Shown here: in pieces, positions 1 through 7,732 of the stretch
How the letters are laid out: the number at the start of each line of letters is the position of its first letter
Numbering within the stretch: position 1 is the stretch's first letter
Assembly (NCBI GenBank): GCA_900543705.1
Contig: UQSL01000019.1
Coordinates: forward strand, 1 to 25,269
From: an uncultured Oscillospiraceae bacterium
Lineage (GTDB): Bacteria > Bacillota > Clostridia > Oscillospirales > Ruminococcaceae
Length of the DNA: 25,269 nt
Reading direction: 5' to 3'
Notes under the pieces: model-generated
What the model saw: the letters and a program-made list of their open reading frames with translations, nothing else
What the model was told of the DNA's origin: nothing
The model's database searches: none
Program-made: the position numbers and the translations under genes

Positions 1-28
1 CTTAGTTTGAATGGTCGCTCATAGTGGC

Positions 29-93
29 GGGGGGGGGGGGGGGGCCGCCGCAAACCCCCCGCCCCTCCCTCCCGCGTCCCCCCCCTCCCCCGA
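29..93. other. Low-complexity contig-end sequence (poly-G then C-rich)
   Basis: Sixteen consecutive G residues (29-44) are followed by about 50 bases made almost only of C with a few G, A and T. It replaces what should be the continuation of the MATE transporter gene on the minus strand. Nothing codon-like survives: the translated frame becomes runs of glycine and arginine. A homopolymer G run at a sequence end is typical of failed two-colour sequencing cycles, so I read it as an artefact, not biology. Confidence 0.7.
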
Positions 94-223
94 CCAAAAC
101 CAACTCCGCCGATGTTACGGCCACATTGATGAGATTCTGTGCCGCCATCGGCAGCACCAGGGCAATAACATCCCGGTAAAACTGTTTTTTCTCCGCCTGC
201 ATGGCAGCGGTTTGCTGCGTCAT
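94..223 (-). CDS. MATE-family efflux transporter, N-terminal fragment
   Basis: The first ~40 residues read as the start of a MATE (multidrug and toxic compound extrusion) cation antiporter: a short charged leader with KKQFYRD, then the first membrane helix with LVLPMAAQNLINVAVTSAE, which matches the family's usual opening. After that the frame runs into the low-complexity sequence at the window edge, so the remaining ~400 residues are missing. The ATG at 223 has a purine-rich AAGGGGGA about ten bases upstream; an internal ATG at 202 is an alternative. The gene is on the same strand as the icd operon but lies beyond that operon's terminator, so it is probably a separate unit. Family assignment rests on a short stretch. 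Confidence 0.6.
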
Positions 224-350
224 ATGCTTTCCGTCCCCCTTCGTTTTTCACACTGAATTCCAAGATATCATACCCTGGGGATTTTCGTCAATCCGGTAAA
301 GGGAGTTTCCTATCAGGACTTTACCCCATACTGTCTTCCCGCCCGCGAAA

Positions 351-382
351 ACACCCCCGAAAGCAGAGGCTTTTGGGGGTGT
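351..382 (-). terminator. Rho-independent terminator after icd
   Basis: A 14-bp hairpin with arms 351-364 and 369-382 (ACACCCCCGAAAGC paired with GCTTTTGGGGGTGT, one G-T wobble) and a 4-base loop. On the minus-strand transcript the descending arm ends in GGGGGTGTTTT. It lies just after the isocitrate dehydrogenase stop codon and probably ends the operon. Confidence 0.75.
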
Positions 383-398
383 CTGTAGTTTCTATTCC

Positions 399-1562
399 TT
401 AATGTAACGAGCGGATAGTCTCCATCACGTAATTACCGAATTCCTCACAGGTGGCGCCCGTGTCCCTTCCGGTGATCGTCAGGTTTTTTTCCTCAAACGA
501 GCAGATATCGAGCGCTCTGGTCAGCTTGTCGGATTTTTCCTGATAGCCGATATGGGAGAGGAGCATCGCGGCCGCGCGCAGCATGGAACAGGGGTCTGCG
601 TAAGCGCAGCGGCCCTCGGTAATCATCCGGGGAGCCGTGCCATGGATGGCTTCAAACATCGCATAGCGTTTACCCATGTTGGCTGCTCCCGCAGTGCCGA
701 CGCCGCCCTGGAACTCCGCCGCCTCATCCGAGATGATGTCACCATAGAGGTTTGGCATCAGCAGCACCTGGAAATCACGGCGGCGCTTTTCGTCAATGAG
801 CTTTGCGGTCATAATATCCGCATACCACTCGTCTGTAGTGATTTCCGGATAATCCTTTGCTATTTCATGGCAGATTTCCACGAAGTTTCCGTCCGTCGTC
901 TTTATGACGTTTGCCTTGGTGACAAGGGAAACACGGGTAAACCCGTTCTTACGTGCAAACTCATAGGCCAGGCGTGCGATCCGCTCGGTTCCTTGACGGG
1001 TCGTCACAGTAAAGTCCACCGCGAGATTGTCCGTTACGTTGACGCCCTCGCTGCCGACTGCATAGCCGCCCTCGGTATTTTCCCGGAAGATTGTCCAGTT
1101 GATGCCCTGAGACGGCACCTTGACCGGGCGGATATTGGCAAACAAATCGAGCTCCTTGCGCATGGCGACGTTGGCGCTCTCGATGTTCGGCCTGCCGTCC
1201 CCCTTCTGCGGGGTCGTCGTCGGCCCTTTGAGGATGACATGGCAGCTTTTGAGCTGAGCAAGCACATCGTCCGGGATGGCCTTACCGACGGCGATTCGGT
1301 TTTCAAGCGTCAGCCCGTCAATCACCTGAAACTGGATTTCTCCTGCTTTCACCTCATCGGCAAGCAAAAACTCAAGCATGCGGTGCGCTTCTTCCGTGAT
1401 GACGGGCCCGATACCGTCCCCACCGCAGATACCGATGATAATGGGACTGAGCGTGCTGTAATCGATGAAATCGCGTTGCGCCTTCATCGCCTCCACACGG
1501 CGCAGCTGGCTCTCCAATACCTTGGCAAACTGTTTGCAGGCAAGTGTGATGTTGTCCTCCAT
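399..1562 (-). CDS. icd: Isocitrate dehydrogenase (isocitrate/isopropylmalate dehydrogenase family)
   Basis: A 387-residue decarboxylating dehydrogenase that would convert isocitrate to 2-oxoglutarate in the cytosol. Visible family signatures are GGDGIGP near residue 48, the substrate-phosphate region ENTEGGYAVGSEG, the metal-binding segment NLYGDIISDEAAEFQGGVG, and EAIHGTAPR in the cofactor site. About 40 extra residues precede the first beta strand. Isopropylmalate and tartrate dehydrogenases share the fold, but placement directly after aconitase (38-bp gap) makes isocitrate the likely substrate. NAD versus NADP preference cannot be decided by eye. The ATG at 1562 has a GAGGGGGG element about nine bases upstream. 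With aconitase and the citrate-synthase-like remnant it forms the oxidative arm from citrate to 2-oxoglutarate, which supplies glutamate in fermentative Clostridia. Confidence 0.85.
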   Translation of the reverse strand: MEDNITLACKQFAKVLESQLRRVEAMKAQRDFIDYSTLSPIIIGICGGDGIGPVITEEAHRMLEFLLADEVKAGEIQFQVIDGLTLENRIAVGKAIPDDVLAQLKSCHVILKGPTTTPQKGDGRPNIESANVAMRKELDLFANIRPVKVPSQGINWTIFRENTEGGYAVGSEGVNVTDNLAVDFTVTTRQGTERIARLAYEFARKNGFTRVSLVTKANVIKTTDGNFVEICHEIAKDYPEITTDEWYADIMTAKLIDEKRRRDFQVLLMPNLYGDIISDEAAEFQGGVGTAGAANMGKRYAMFEAIHGTAPRMITEGRCAYADPCSMLRAAAMLLSHIGYQEKSDKLTRALDICSFEEKNLTITGRDTGATCEEFGNYVMETIRSLH

Positions 1563-1600
1563 TGGACATACCCCCCCTCTGTATTTTTCTCTCTGATTCT

Positions 1601-3537
1601 CTATTTGGAATCCCGGGCCCGGGTGTAGTTCAGCAGTCCCCCTGCTTTTAAAAGTTTTCTCTGACGGTCGGAACCGTCAAGTTCCAAGGGAATCTCGATG
1701 CCCTTTGTCTTATCCTTTAGGATGAAGGCAGCGTTACCCGCTACCGCATCCGGTAGGGAATCGAGCACCAGTGTATCCCCGAGCTCCACCTTGTCATAAT
1801 CCTCCGCATTGACAAAGGCCAGCGGCAGGATTCCAGCGTTAATGAGGTTCGCCTTGTGAATTCTCGCAAAACTCACTGCAATGACCGCCCTTATCCCTAA
1901 ATAGAGCGGAACGAGCGCTGCGTGTTCCCTCGAGGAACCCTGCCCATAGTTTGCCCCCGCAACAATAATCCCCTTCCCGGCCTGCTTTGCCCTGCCGGCA
2001 AACTCCGGGTCCACCTGATAAAAGCAGAACTGGGACAAATGCGGGATATTCGAGCGGTAGGGCAATAGCTTTGCCCCTGCGGGCATGATGTGGTCGGTGG
2101 TAATGTTATCCCCCACCTTGAGCAAAACATCCGCCGTCAAATCCTCCGGCAAGGGTTCACTCACCGGGACCGGCTTGATGTTCGGGCCACGCACGACCTC
2201 GGCGGCGGCAGCCTCTTGCGGCGTACAGGGAGCAAGTACCATCCGGTCGTCAATCAGGAATTTCTTTGGCATGGCAATCTTCGGTGCCTCTCCCAGCGTG
2301 GAGGGGTCAGTGATATATCCCGTTAAAGCTGAGGCTGCGGCTGTCTCTGGACCGACTAAGTAGACCTGTGCATCCGCTGTCCCGCTGCGCCCTTCAAAGT
2401 TGCGGTTGAACGTCCGCAGGCTCACGCCCTTGGAGGAGGGAGAAAATCCCATCCCGATGCAGGGGCCGCAAGTGCATTCGAGAACCCTCGCTCCCGCCGC
2501 AATCAAATCGGAGAGTGCGCCGCAATCTGCGAGCATCCGGTAAACCTGTTTGGAGCCTGGGGAAATGGAAACGCTCACATCCGGATGGATGGTTTTTCCC
2601 TGAAAGATCGCCGCGACCTTGAGCATGTCCGCAAGCGAGGAGTTCGTACACGAGCCGATACAGACCTGGTCCACTTTGATGTGCGACAGCCCACTCACCG
2701 GATGAACATTGTCCGGGCTGTGCGGGCAGGCCGCCAGCTGGCGAAGCGCGCTTAAATCAATCGTATAACTCTCATCATAGACCGCGTCATCATCCGGGAA
2801 AAGCGGAGTGAAGTCCTCCTCCCTGCCCTGCGCTCTGAGGAATTCTCGGGTTATTTCGTCGGAGGGGAAGATGGAACTGTTGCGCCAAGCTCCGCGCCCA
2901 TGTTGGTAATCGTCGCGCGCTCTGGAATGGACAAGGAGCTGACCCCTTCCCCCGTGTACTCGATGACCTTACCCACCCCGCCCTTAACGGTCAGGCGGCG
3001 AAGGACTTCGAGGATCACGTCCTTTGCACTCACCCAGGGGGCAAGCTCGCCGTCAAGCTCGATCTTCACGATTTTCGGCATTTTGATGTAGTAGGCCCCG
3101 CCGCCCATCGCGACGGCGACGTCCAGTCCCCCTGCACCGATTGCAAGCATCCCGATGCCCCCGCCGGTCGGCGTATGGCTGTCCGAGCCGACTAAAGTCT
3201 TTCCCGGCTTGCCGAAGCGTTCAAGGTGCACCTGATGGCAGATGCCGTTGCCGGGCCTGGAAAAATAGATGCCATGTTTTGCAGCGACGGCCTGGATATA
3301 CTTGTGGTCGTCCGCATTTTCAAAGCCGGACTGCAGCGTATTGTGGTCGATGTAGGCCACCGAGCGTTCCGTTTTCACCCGGTCAATCCCCATTGCCTCA
3401 AATTCCAGATACGCCATGGTCCCGGTTGCATCCTGTGTGAGAGTCTGGTCCATTTTCAGGCCGATTTCACTGCCCGGAACCATCTCCCCGTCCACCAGGT
3501 GCTCTTTGATGATTTTCTGCGCCAACGTGTAGCCCAT
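1601..3537 (-). pseudogene. acn: Aconitate hydratase, interrupted by one frameshift
   Basis: Aconitase interconverts citrate and isocitrate using a [4Fe-4S] cluster. The N-terminal part (3537 to about 2878) carries SDSHTPTGGGIGMLAIGAGG; the C-terminal part (about 2877 to 1601) has cluster cysteines in IGSCTNSS and CTCGPCIGMG and the swivel-domain motif QGSSREHAAL. The two halves lie in different frames. Near 2874-2880 the reading should pass from GAELGAT into SIFPSDEITREFLRAQGREE, but one base is missing (or two extra), so the first frame stops at 2851. Everything downstream is open and normal, so this is either a recent mutation or a sequencing error. The ATG at 3537 fits the GGAGAGGAG ribosome site (spacing nine) better than the TTG at 3543. 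It lies between the GntR regulator and icd in one operon. Confidence 0.85.
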
Positions 3538-3582
3538 GGTCAAATACTCCTCTCCAAAGTACGGCTGTTTCTCTTTCGCCGC

Positions 3583-4272
3583 TTAACTTTCCTTGATTAA
3601 GTGCAGCAGATTTTCCTTTGCATTTGCAATGTGCTGGATCGTCAGGCGTTCCGCCTCATCTCCGTCATGCCGGGCAATGGCGTCCAGGATTTCCCGATGT
3701 TCCTGAACTGCTTTTTCCGCCCTTCCAAGTGAGGAGAACGACAGTTTACGGTATTGCTGAATCATGTGGTGCAAATCACACAGCATATGCTGTAAGGTCC
3801 TGCTCCCGGAAAACTCATAGATTTTCCCATGAAAGCGCGAATCCAGGTCGTTTAGCTTCCCGTTTGCCTGCTTGATGTTGTAAAACTCCTGCAGGTCGAC
3901 GATTTCCGTCAGCTCCTGCAGTTGCTCGTCTGTAATTTTCTCCGCCGCCCATCTCGAGGCCAACCCCTCGATGTACATGCGGATGGTGTAGATATCCTGC
4001 AAGTCTTTTACGCTGATACCAAGTACTACAGCACCCTTATTCGGGATAATCTGGACTAATCCCTTTTGCTCGAGCATGCGGATGGCTTCCCGTACCGGTG
4101 TACGGGAGACGCCCATTTCGGAAGATAGTTTGAGCTCGATGAGGTTTTCTCCGGACGGAATCTGTCCGCTTAAAATTCCCTCTTCGAGTTCCTCAAACAC
4201 TCGGGTGCTCAGGGAGTTGGCGTTGTCGGTGGTAACGGATTTTGGATGGCCCTGCGGCCGATTTGCGTTCAT
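3583..4272 (-). CDS. GntR-family (FadR/FCD subfamily) transcriptional regulator
   Basis: A 229-residue cytosolic repressor-type protein. Residues ~18-85 form the GntR winged helix, with the recognition segment GVSRTPVREAIRMLEQKGLV and the wing IPNKGAVV. Residues ~95-225 form an all-helical FCD ligand-binding domain with likely metal ligands in DSRFHGKIYE, EHREILDAI and TIQHIANA. FCD regulators usually respond to small carboxylic acids, and this gene is first in a unit with aconitase (40-bp gap) and icd, so citrate or a related acid is a reasonable inferred ligand. Its own promoter contains a 24-bp palindrome between the -35 and -10 positions, which suggests autoregulation of the whole operon. 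The effector itself is not visible from sequence. Confidence 0.85.
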   Translation of the reverse strand: MNANRPQGHPKSVTTDNANSLSTRVFEELEEGILSGQIPSGENLIELKLSSEMGVSRTPVREAIRMLEQKGLVQIIPNKGAVVLGISVKDLQDIYTIRMYIEGLASRWAAEKITDEQLQELTEIVDLQEFYNIKQANGKLNDLDSRFHGKIYEFSGSRTLQHMLCDLHHMIQQYRKLSFSSLGRAEKAVQEHREILDAIARHDGDEAERLTIQHIANAKENLLHLIKES

Positions 4273-4310
4273 AAACTGCCTCCGGAATTCTGGAATATTT
4301 GTACTCCTGT

Positions 4311-4345
4311 ATTATAGCAGTTTTTTTGACCCTTGGGACAAAAAA
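4311..4345 (-). promoter_or_regulatory. Promoter and palindromic operator of the gntR-acn-icd operon
   Basis: On the minus strand a TATAAT -10 box lies at 4311-4316, about 40 bases before the GntR start codon. Just upstream, 4322-4345 is a near-perfect palindrome with arms TTTTTTG-CCC and GGG-CAAAAAA and a single mismatched pair besides the central AA. It covers the -35/spacer region, where a bound repressor would block RNA polymerase. Assignment to the adjacent GntR regulator is inference from position and symmetry. Confidence 0.55.
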
Positions 4346-4369
4346 CTGCAAAATCCCGGTCAAATCCCT

Positions 4370-4663
4370 TTATTCACTCGAATTTTCCGCCGTACGGTAT
4401 TCCTTCACCAGTTTTTCTATCTCCTCGTCGCTTATGACGGTCTGGCGTCTGGAAGCATACTGCGCATCCACCCATTGCTTGATAAAGGCGACGAGTCCAT
4501 CGTGTTTGTCCACCTGGTTATCCTCATTGAGGCGGTAGTGGGCGTTAATCCAGTACGCAATACCTGCAAGCCCGGAGGTGTTGCTGATGGAGACTTCTGC
4601 CGGGCGGTTTAAAATTTTCTTAGAAATTCCGGTTCTTTTTCCTTGGGTATTGACAATAATTTT
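4370..4663 (-). pseudogene. C-terminal fragment of an isopropylmalate/homocitrate-synthase-like protein (candidate Re-citrate synthase)
   Basis: The minus strand is open for 97 codons and ends at TAA 4370-4372. It contains KRTGISKKILNRPAEVSISN, then TSGLAGIAYWIN, HYRL, VDKHDGLV and RRQTVISDEEIE. I recognise these as the C-terminal region of the HMGL/DRE-TIM family that includes isopropylmalate synthase and the oxygen-sensitive Re-citrate synthases of Clostridia. The catalytic TIM barrel is absent: an in-frame stop occurs at 4664-4666, and beyond it the sequence serves the next gene's leader on the plus strand. So it is a remnant cut at about 4660. Its position immediately upstream of gntR-acn-icd supports an original role as the citrate synthase of this operon, but homologous synthases with other substrates cannot be excluded. 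Confidence 0.6.
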
Positions 4664-4722
4664 TTATTCGGTTACGCTGTTCTATAGAGTTGCCGGCAGC
4701 TCTCAATTTTTTAAGGAGAGCT
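4650..4722 (+). promoter_or_regulatory. Leader of the C45 gene: possible -35 box and hairpin covering the ribosome site
   Basis: A consensus TTGACA lies at 4650-4655, with a weak TACGCT 17 bases downstream at 4673-4678. Closer to the gene, AGCTCTC (4698-4704) can pair with GAGAGCT (4716-4722) across an 11-base loop. The right arm includes part of the Shine-Dalgarno AAGGAG (4713-4718) of the gene starting at 4727, so folding would limit translation initiation. The promoter assignment is weak; the hairpin is directly visible. Confidence 0.4.
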
Positions 4723-4726
4723 TACT

Positions 4727-5734
4727 ATGTATCATACAAGATTCAAGGGGAACCACTACGAAATTGGACTTCGATGGGGCTCCCTGCTGGCAAAACACGG
4801 AAATTATATTTTAGAGCATATTCCGTTTCCGATTACGGAAGACCGGATCCAATTTGCAAAACAATGCCTTCCGGTTTATCAGGAATATTTCCCACAGATC
4901 CTCGAGGAAATCCAAGGGATTTCAGATGGACAATCCTGTTCCATGGACCAGTTGCAGGCGGTAATATTGAGCATGTACGCCATGCCCCCTGCCTGCTGTT
5001 GTTCCTGCTTTGCGGTCTCCAACGGAACGCACGTCCTGTTTGGCCGCAACAGCGATTTTCTCACGGAGCTTGAAAAAGATAATATGAATGTGATCTACCG
5101 TTTTTCCTCTGGTTCTTATGCTTTTACCGGGAACACGACTGCATTCGTCCAGATTGAAGACGGAATAAATGAAAAGGGACTGGCGGTAGGACTGACCTCT
5201 GTCTACCCTCCGTCGATCAAACCGGGGATGAATGCAGGGCTTCTGCTGCGCTTCTTTTTGGAGAAATGCCAAAGTACTGAAGAAGTTATCCAATGGGTAG
5301 AAAAGCTGCCCATCAGTTCCGCACAGACGTTTACCGTCGCCGACTCCCACGGAGATATCGCCGTATTGGAATGCTGCGCTGACAGCGTGCAGATTATCCG
5401 TCCCACCAAAGAGCAGCCCTATGTCTGCGCAACGAACCTCTTCCACTCTGCCGAACTGGCATCGCGAAATCATCTCGGGATCGACAGCTGGGAGGCGGAA
5501 CCACGCTATCAGACTATGATCCATACGCTGGAATTCAAAGCTTCTCAAATGGGTCTGCAGGATGCGAAGGATCTGCTTGCAGGAAAAAATGGCTTCCTCT
5601 GCCAGTATGACAGAAGAACTGGAAAGGATACCGTTTGGTCCATCGTTTACGATCTGAAGAACCATCGTATTTACCGGGTTGAAGGAAATCCGAGCCGCCG
5701 TAAATATCGCGAAGATTTCCGATTTCCCTTCTAA
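4727..5734 (+). CDS. C45-family autoproteolytic acyltransferase/hydrolase (Ntn-hydrolase fold)
   Basis: A 335-residue protein resembling the acyl-CoA:6-aminopenicillanic-acid acyltransferase / C45 peptidase family. These are made as inactive precursors and cut themselves so that a cysteine becomes the N-terminal nucleophile. Residues 1-91 look like the propeptide or alpha chain (RFKGNHYEIGLRWGSLL opening). The cleavage region is the cysteine cluster C90-C91-C92-S93-C94-F95-A-V, and C92 best fits the usual C-S-x-F pattern. It is followed by GRNSDF, the conserved GRN-x-DF segment, and later by INEKGLAVGLTS. No signal peptide is evident, so it probably acts on amide bonds in the cytosol; the substrate is unknown. 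Start ATG has AAGGAG eight bases upstream. It is a single-gene unit ending in a strong terminator. Confidence 0.8.
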   Translation: MYHTRFKGNHYEIGLRWGSLLAKHGNYILEHIPFPITEDRIQFAKQCLPVYQEYFPQILEEIQGISDGQSCSMDQLQAVILSMYAMPPACCCSCFAVSNGTHVLFGRNSDFLTELEKDNMNVIYRFSSGSYAFTGNTTAFVQIEDGINEKGLAVGLTSVYPPSIKPGMNAGLLLRFFLEKCQSTEEVIQWVEKLPISSAQTFTVADSHGDIAVLECCADSVQIIRPTKEQPYVCATNLFHSAELASRNHLGIDSWEAEPRYQTMIHTLEFKASQMGLQDAKDLLAGKNGFLCQYDRRTGKDTVWSIVYDLKNHRIYRVEGNPSRRKYREDFRFPF

Positions 5735-5740
5735 GTAAGA

Positions 5741-5777
5741 AATAGGCGTCCTGTCCACTTTGGACAGGACGCCTATT
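5741..5777 (+). terminator. Strong hairpin terminator after the C45 gene
   Basis: A perfect 17-bp inverted repeat with arms 5741-5757 (AATAGGCGTCCTGTCCA) and 5761-5777 and a 3-base loop, starting six bases after the C45 stop codon. The T-rich tail is interrupted (TATATAGG), then GTTTT follows. The hairpin is symmetrical and could also stop transcription from the other side. Confidence 0.85.
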
Positions 5778-5869
5778 ATATAGGAAAAGTTTTAATTATT
5801 ACTTATAATAACTTTCTGATTATTTTTTCATAACTTCTTATATGTCTGCAAAGCCTTATTCTACAGGTT

Positions 5870-6145
5870 CTACGGTTTTATACTGTCAATGCCCCTTGCA
5901 CCCAGCTTGTCCGCTTTCAGTATCTCCATAAGCTGTTCACTGCTTTTTTCTATAAGAACTACCTAACCTATCTTTGTATCGTACTGCACATGGGGGATCA
6001 ATTCTTCCCTGTGTATTCTTCATAAATGACCTGTGAGCTTGTTGCCAAGTGCAGGACTGTATCTAACGTGTTTGAGCATGTCCTCAACTTGTTTCAAATC
6101 CCCCAATGCCAGATTGACGTTCAAGAAATGAAATGCCTTTACCGC
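5870..6145 (-). pseudogene. Decayed unidentified reading frame
   Basis: This otherwise gene-free stretch holds traces of a coding sequence on the minus strand. One frame reads FHFLNVNLALGDLKQVEDML then KHVRYSPALGNKL and meets a stop. It resumes with REELIPHVQYDTKIG, meets another stop, and ends with VVLIEKSSEQLMEILKADKL then GARGIDSIKP. The amino-acid composition and regular helix-like pattern look protein-coding, but at least two stops interrupt it and no start is evident. I do not recognise the family. It lies exactly at the left edge of the AT-richer operon that begins at about 6190. Confidence 0.35.
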
Positions 6146-6189
6146 TCACTGTTTTTTAATTGTTATTTTTTTCGCAAAATGTAGAAAAG

Positions 6190-6233
6190 TGTTGGATTAC
6201 CAACAAGTAACAGGAAAAAGGGAGTGTTATCAT
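6190..6233 (+). promoter_or_regulatory. Crp/Fnr-type palindromic operator and -10 box of the nhaC operon
   Basis: TGTTGG-ATTA-CCAACA (6190-6205) is a perfect 6-4-6 inverted repeat, the geometry of FNR/CRP-type half sites. A -10-like TATCAT lies at 6228-6233. A start site near 6240 would put the palindrome centre about 42 bases upstream, the class II activator position. An alternative promoter (TTGTTA 6160-6165, TAGAAA 6182-6187) would place the palindrome just after the start site, making it a repressor site. The Crp/Fnr-like regulator encoded last in the operon is the obvious candidate ligand. All of this is positional inference. Confidence 0.5.
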
Positions 6234-6259
6234 TATGGTGGTCGAAGGTTGGTGGTTAT

Positions 6260-7726
6260 ATGAAAAAAAACGAAAAAAACGATGGAAACGCTTTATTGAA
6301 ATTCCATGTGCATCAGGAATTCGCCGTACTGCCCATCGTATTGTATGCCATACTGAGCGGTATCATCATGATCTGTTTTCATAATTACTCTATGAAAGCG
6401 ATGATTCTGGCGGCTGTCCTTGCCATACTGGTCGGATTCCTCCTTTGTGCCAACAAAGCTGACTACTGGAATGCGATTGTACGCGGCCTCGCTCAGTATG
6501 GAAATGCCCGGCTGATTCTGATCTTTATGGTCATCGGCATCTTTTCCAAGCTATTAGCGGTCGGACAGATTGGCGCCGGATTCGTGTGGGTCGGCATGCA
6601 TCTGCATTTGAGCGGGGGAAGCTTTACTGTTTTCTGTTTTCTTGTATCCTCGCTCATATCCATGGGCGCAGGTGCACCGATTGCGGCACTTCTTGCAGTG
6701 GTGCCAATCTTTTATCCGGCAGGTGTGCTGATGGGCGCTGATCCTGCAATTCTGACAGGGGCTATACTCAGCGGCATATTCTTTGGGGATGCGCTCTCCC
6801 CAAGCTCTCAGGTCATTCATACGACGATTGCCTCCCAGCATGATCCTGTTACGAACAAAAGTGCCGAGCTGCTGCAGACGATGAAGGAACGTCTGCCTTA
6901 TCTTCTCGGTGCAGGTATTCTGTCTGCCGTTCTGTTTTATTTTCTGGGAGCCAGCGGTACTGCTCAGAATCCGGAGCTGCTGCAAAGCATGTGCAATCCC
7001 AAGGGCTTATGGATGCTGCTTCCAATTATCCTGCTGCTCATTATCTGCTTTAAAACAAGTGATCTGTTTATCGGAGTTACATATGCAATCCTTGCAGGAA
7101 TCGTAATCGGACTGGCAACCGGATTGTTTCAGTTTTCCGATCTAATCAATATTCAATATGATACACAGGAGGTGCACGGCATTCTGATTGACGGATTATC
7201 CGGAGTCGTGGACATCATCATTTCCACAATTCTGCTGTATGGTCTGATTTCGATCGCAATGGAGGGCGGCATTATAGACAAATTCTGTAATTATCTCACA
7301 TCAAGAAAAGCCGTTCAGCATGCTTCCGGTGCAGAGGCAGTGATTTCCATCGGCGTCGGTATTGTCAATATTCTGTTGGCCGGCTGTGTGCTGCCATCCA
7401 TTCTCGTGTTTAAGAATATTGCGGACACCATTGGGAAGAAAGCCAATGTTCCAGCTTCGCGAAGAAGTATATTGTTAACGGCGATGACAACAAACATTAC
7501 GGCAATTATACCGATCAACAGTGCCTTTGTAATGGGGGCTGTCACCGTAATCAATCAGTTGGCCGCAAGTCACAGCTATCTGCCTGTGATTACACCGTTT
7601 CAAATCTTTCTGTCTTCCTATTACTGTCTGCTGCTGACGCTGATCTGTGTGCTCTGGGTCGTGTTCGGCGTAGGGAGAGAAGGGAGCCGAGGATTTCATA
7701 TATCCTATCATCATGCAAAGGAGTGA
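6260..7726 (+). CDS. nhaC: NhaC-type Na+/H+ antiporter family membrane transporter
   Basis: A 488-residue integral membrane protein with about twelve hydrophobic segments and the NhaC-family arrangement: LISMGAGAPIAALLAVVPIF, GAILSGIFFGDALSPSSQVI, and a second inverted half with IGVGIVNILLAGCVLPSILV and TTNITAIIPINSAF. NhaC-family members exchange sodium for protons, or swap dicarboxylates or amino acids in related subgroups (malate/lactate antiporters), so this one may import or export a substrate of the linked enzymes. I prefer ATG 6260, preceded by GAAGGTTGGTGG, over in-frame GTG 6224, whose purine-rich site would directly abut the start codon. The stop overlaps the Shine-Dalgarno of the next gene (seven-base gap), indicating tight operon coupling. 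It is the first gene of the four-gene unit. Confidence 0.8.
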   Translation: MKKNEKNDGNALLKFHVHQEFAVLPIVLYAILSGIIMICFHNYSMKAMILAAVLAILVGFLLCANKADYWNAIVRGLAQYGNARLILIFMVIGIFSKLLAVGQIGAGFVWVGMHLHLSGGSFTVFCFLVSSLISMGAGAPIAALLAVVPIFYPAGVLMGADPAILTGAILSGIFFGDALSPSSQVIHTTIASQHDPVTNKSAELLQTMKERLPYLLGAGILSAVLFYFLGASGTAQNPELLQSMCNPKGLWMLLPIILLLIICFKTSDLFIGVTYAILAGIVIGLATGLFQFSDLINIQYDTQEVHGILIDGLSGVVDIIISTILLYGLISIAMEGGIIDKFCNYLTSRKAVQHASGAEAVISIGVGIVNILLAGCVLPSILVFKNIADTIGKKANVPASRRSILLTAMTTNITAIIPINSAFVMGAVTVINQLAASHSYLPVITPFQIFLSSYYCLLLTLICVLWVVFGVGREGSRGFHISYHHAKE

Positions 7727-7732
7727 TTAAAT

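Noticed and set aside
399..1562. Gene as leuB (3-isopropylmalate dehydrogenase)
   Set aside because: Linked to an aconitase with fused domains, not to leuC/leuD; motifs fit the isocitrate-type members.
552..1628. 358-codon open frame antisense to icd
   Set aside because: No recognisable motif, and the opposite strand is a clear dehydrogenase.
3538..3543. TTG start for aconitase
   Set aside because: Only three bases from the ribosome site; ATG 3537 has normal spacing.
4922..5758. 278-codon open frame antisense to the C45 gene
   Set aside because: Runs into the terminator hairpin and lacks any family signature; the plus strand gene is well supported.
6224..6259. GTG start giving 12 extra residues on NhaC
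   Set aside because: The purine-rich site directly abuts the GTG and the probable transcription start is downstream of it; ATG 6260 fits better.
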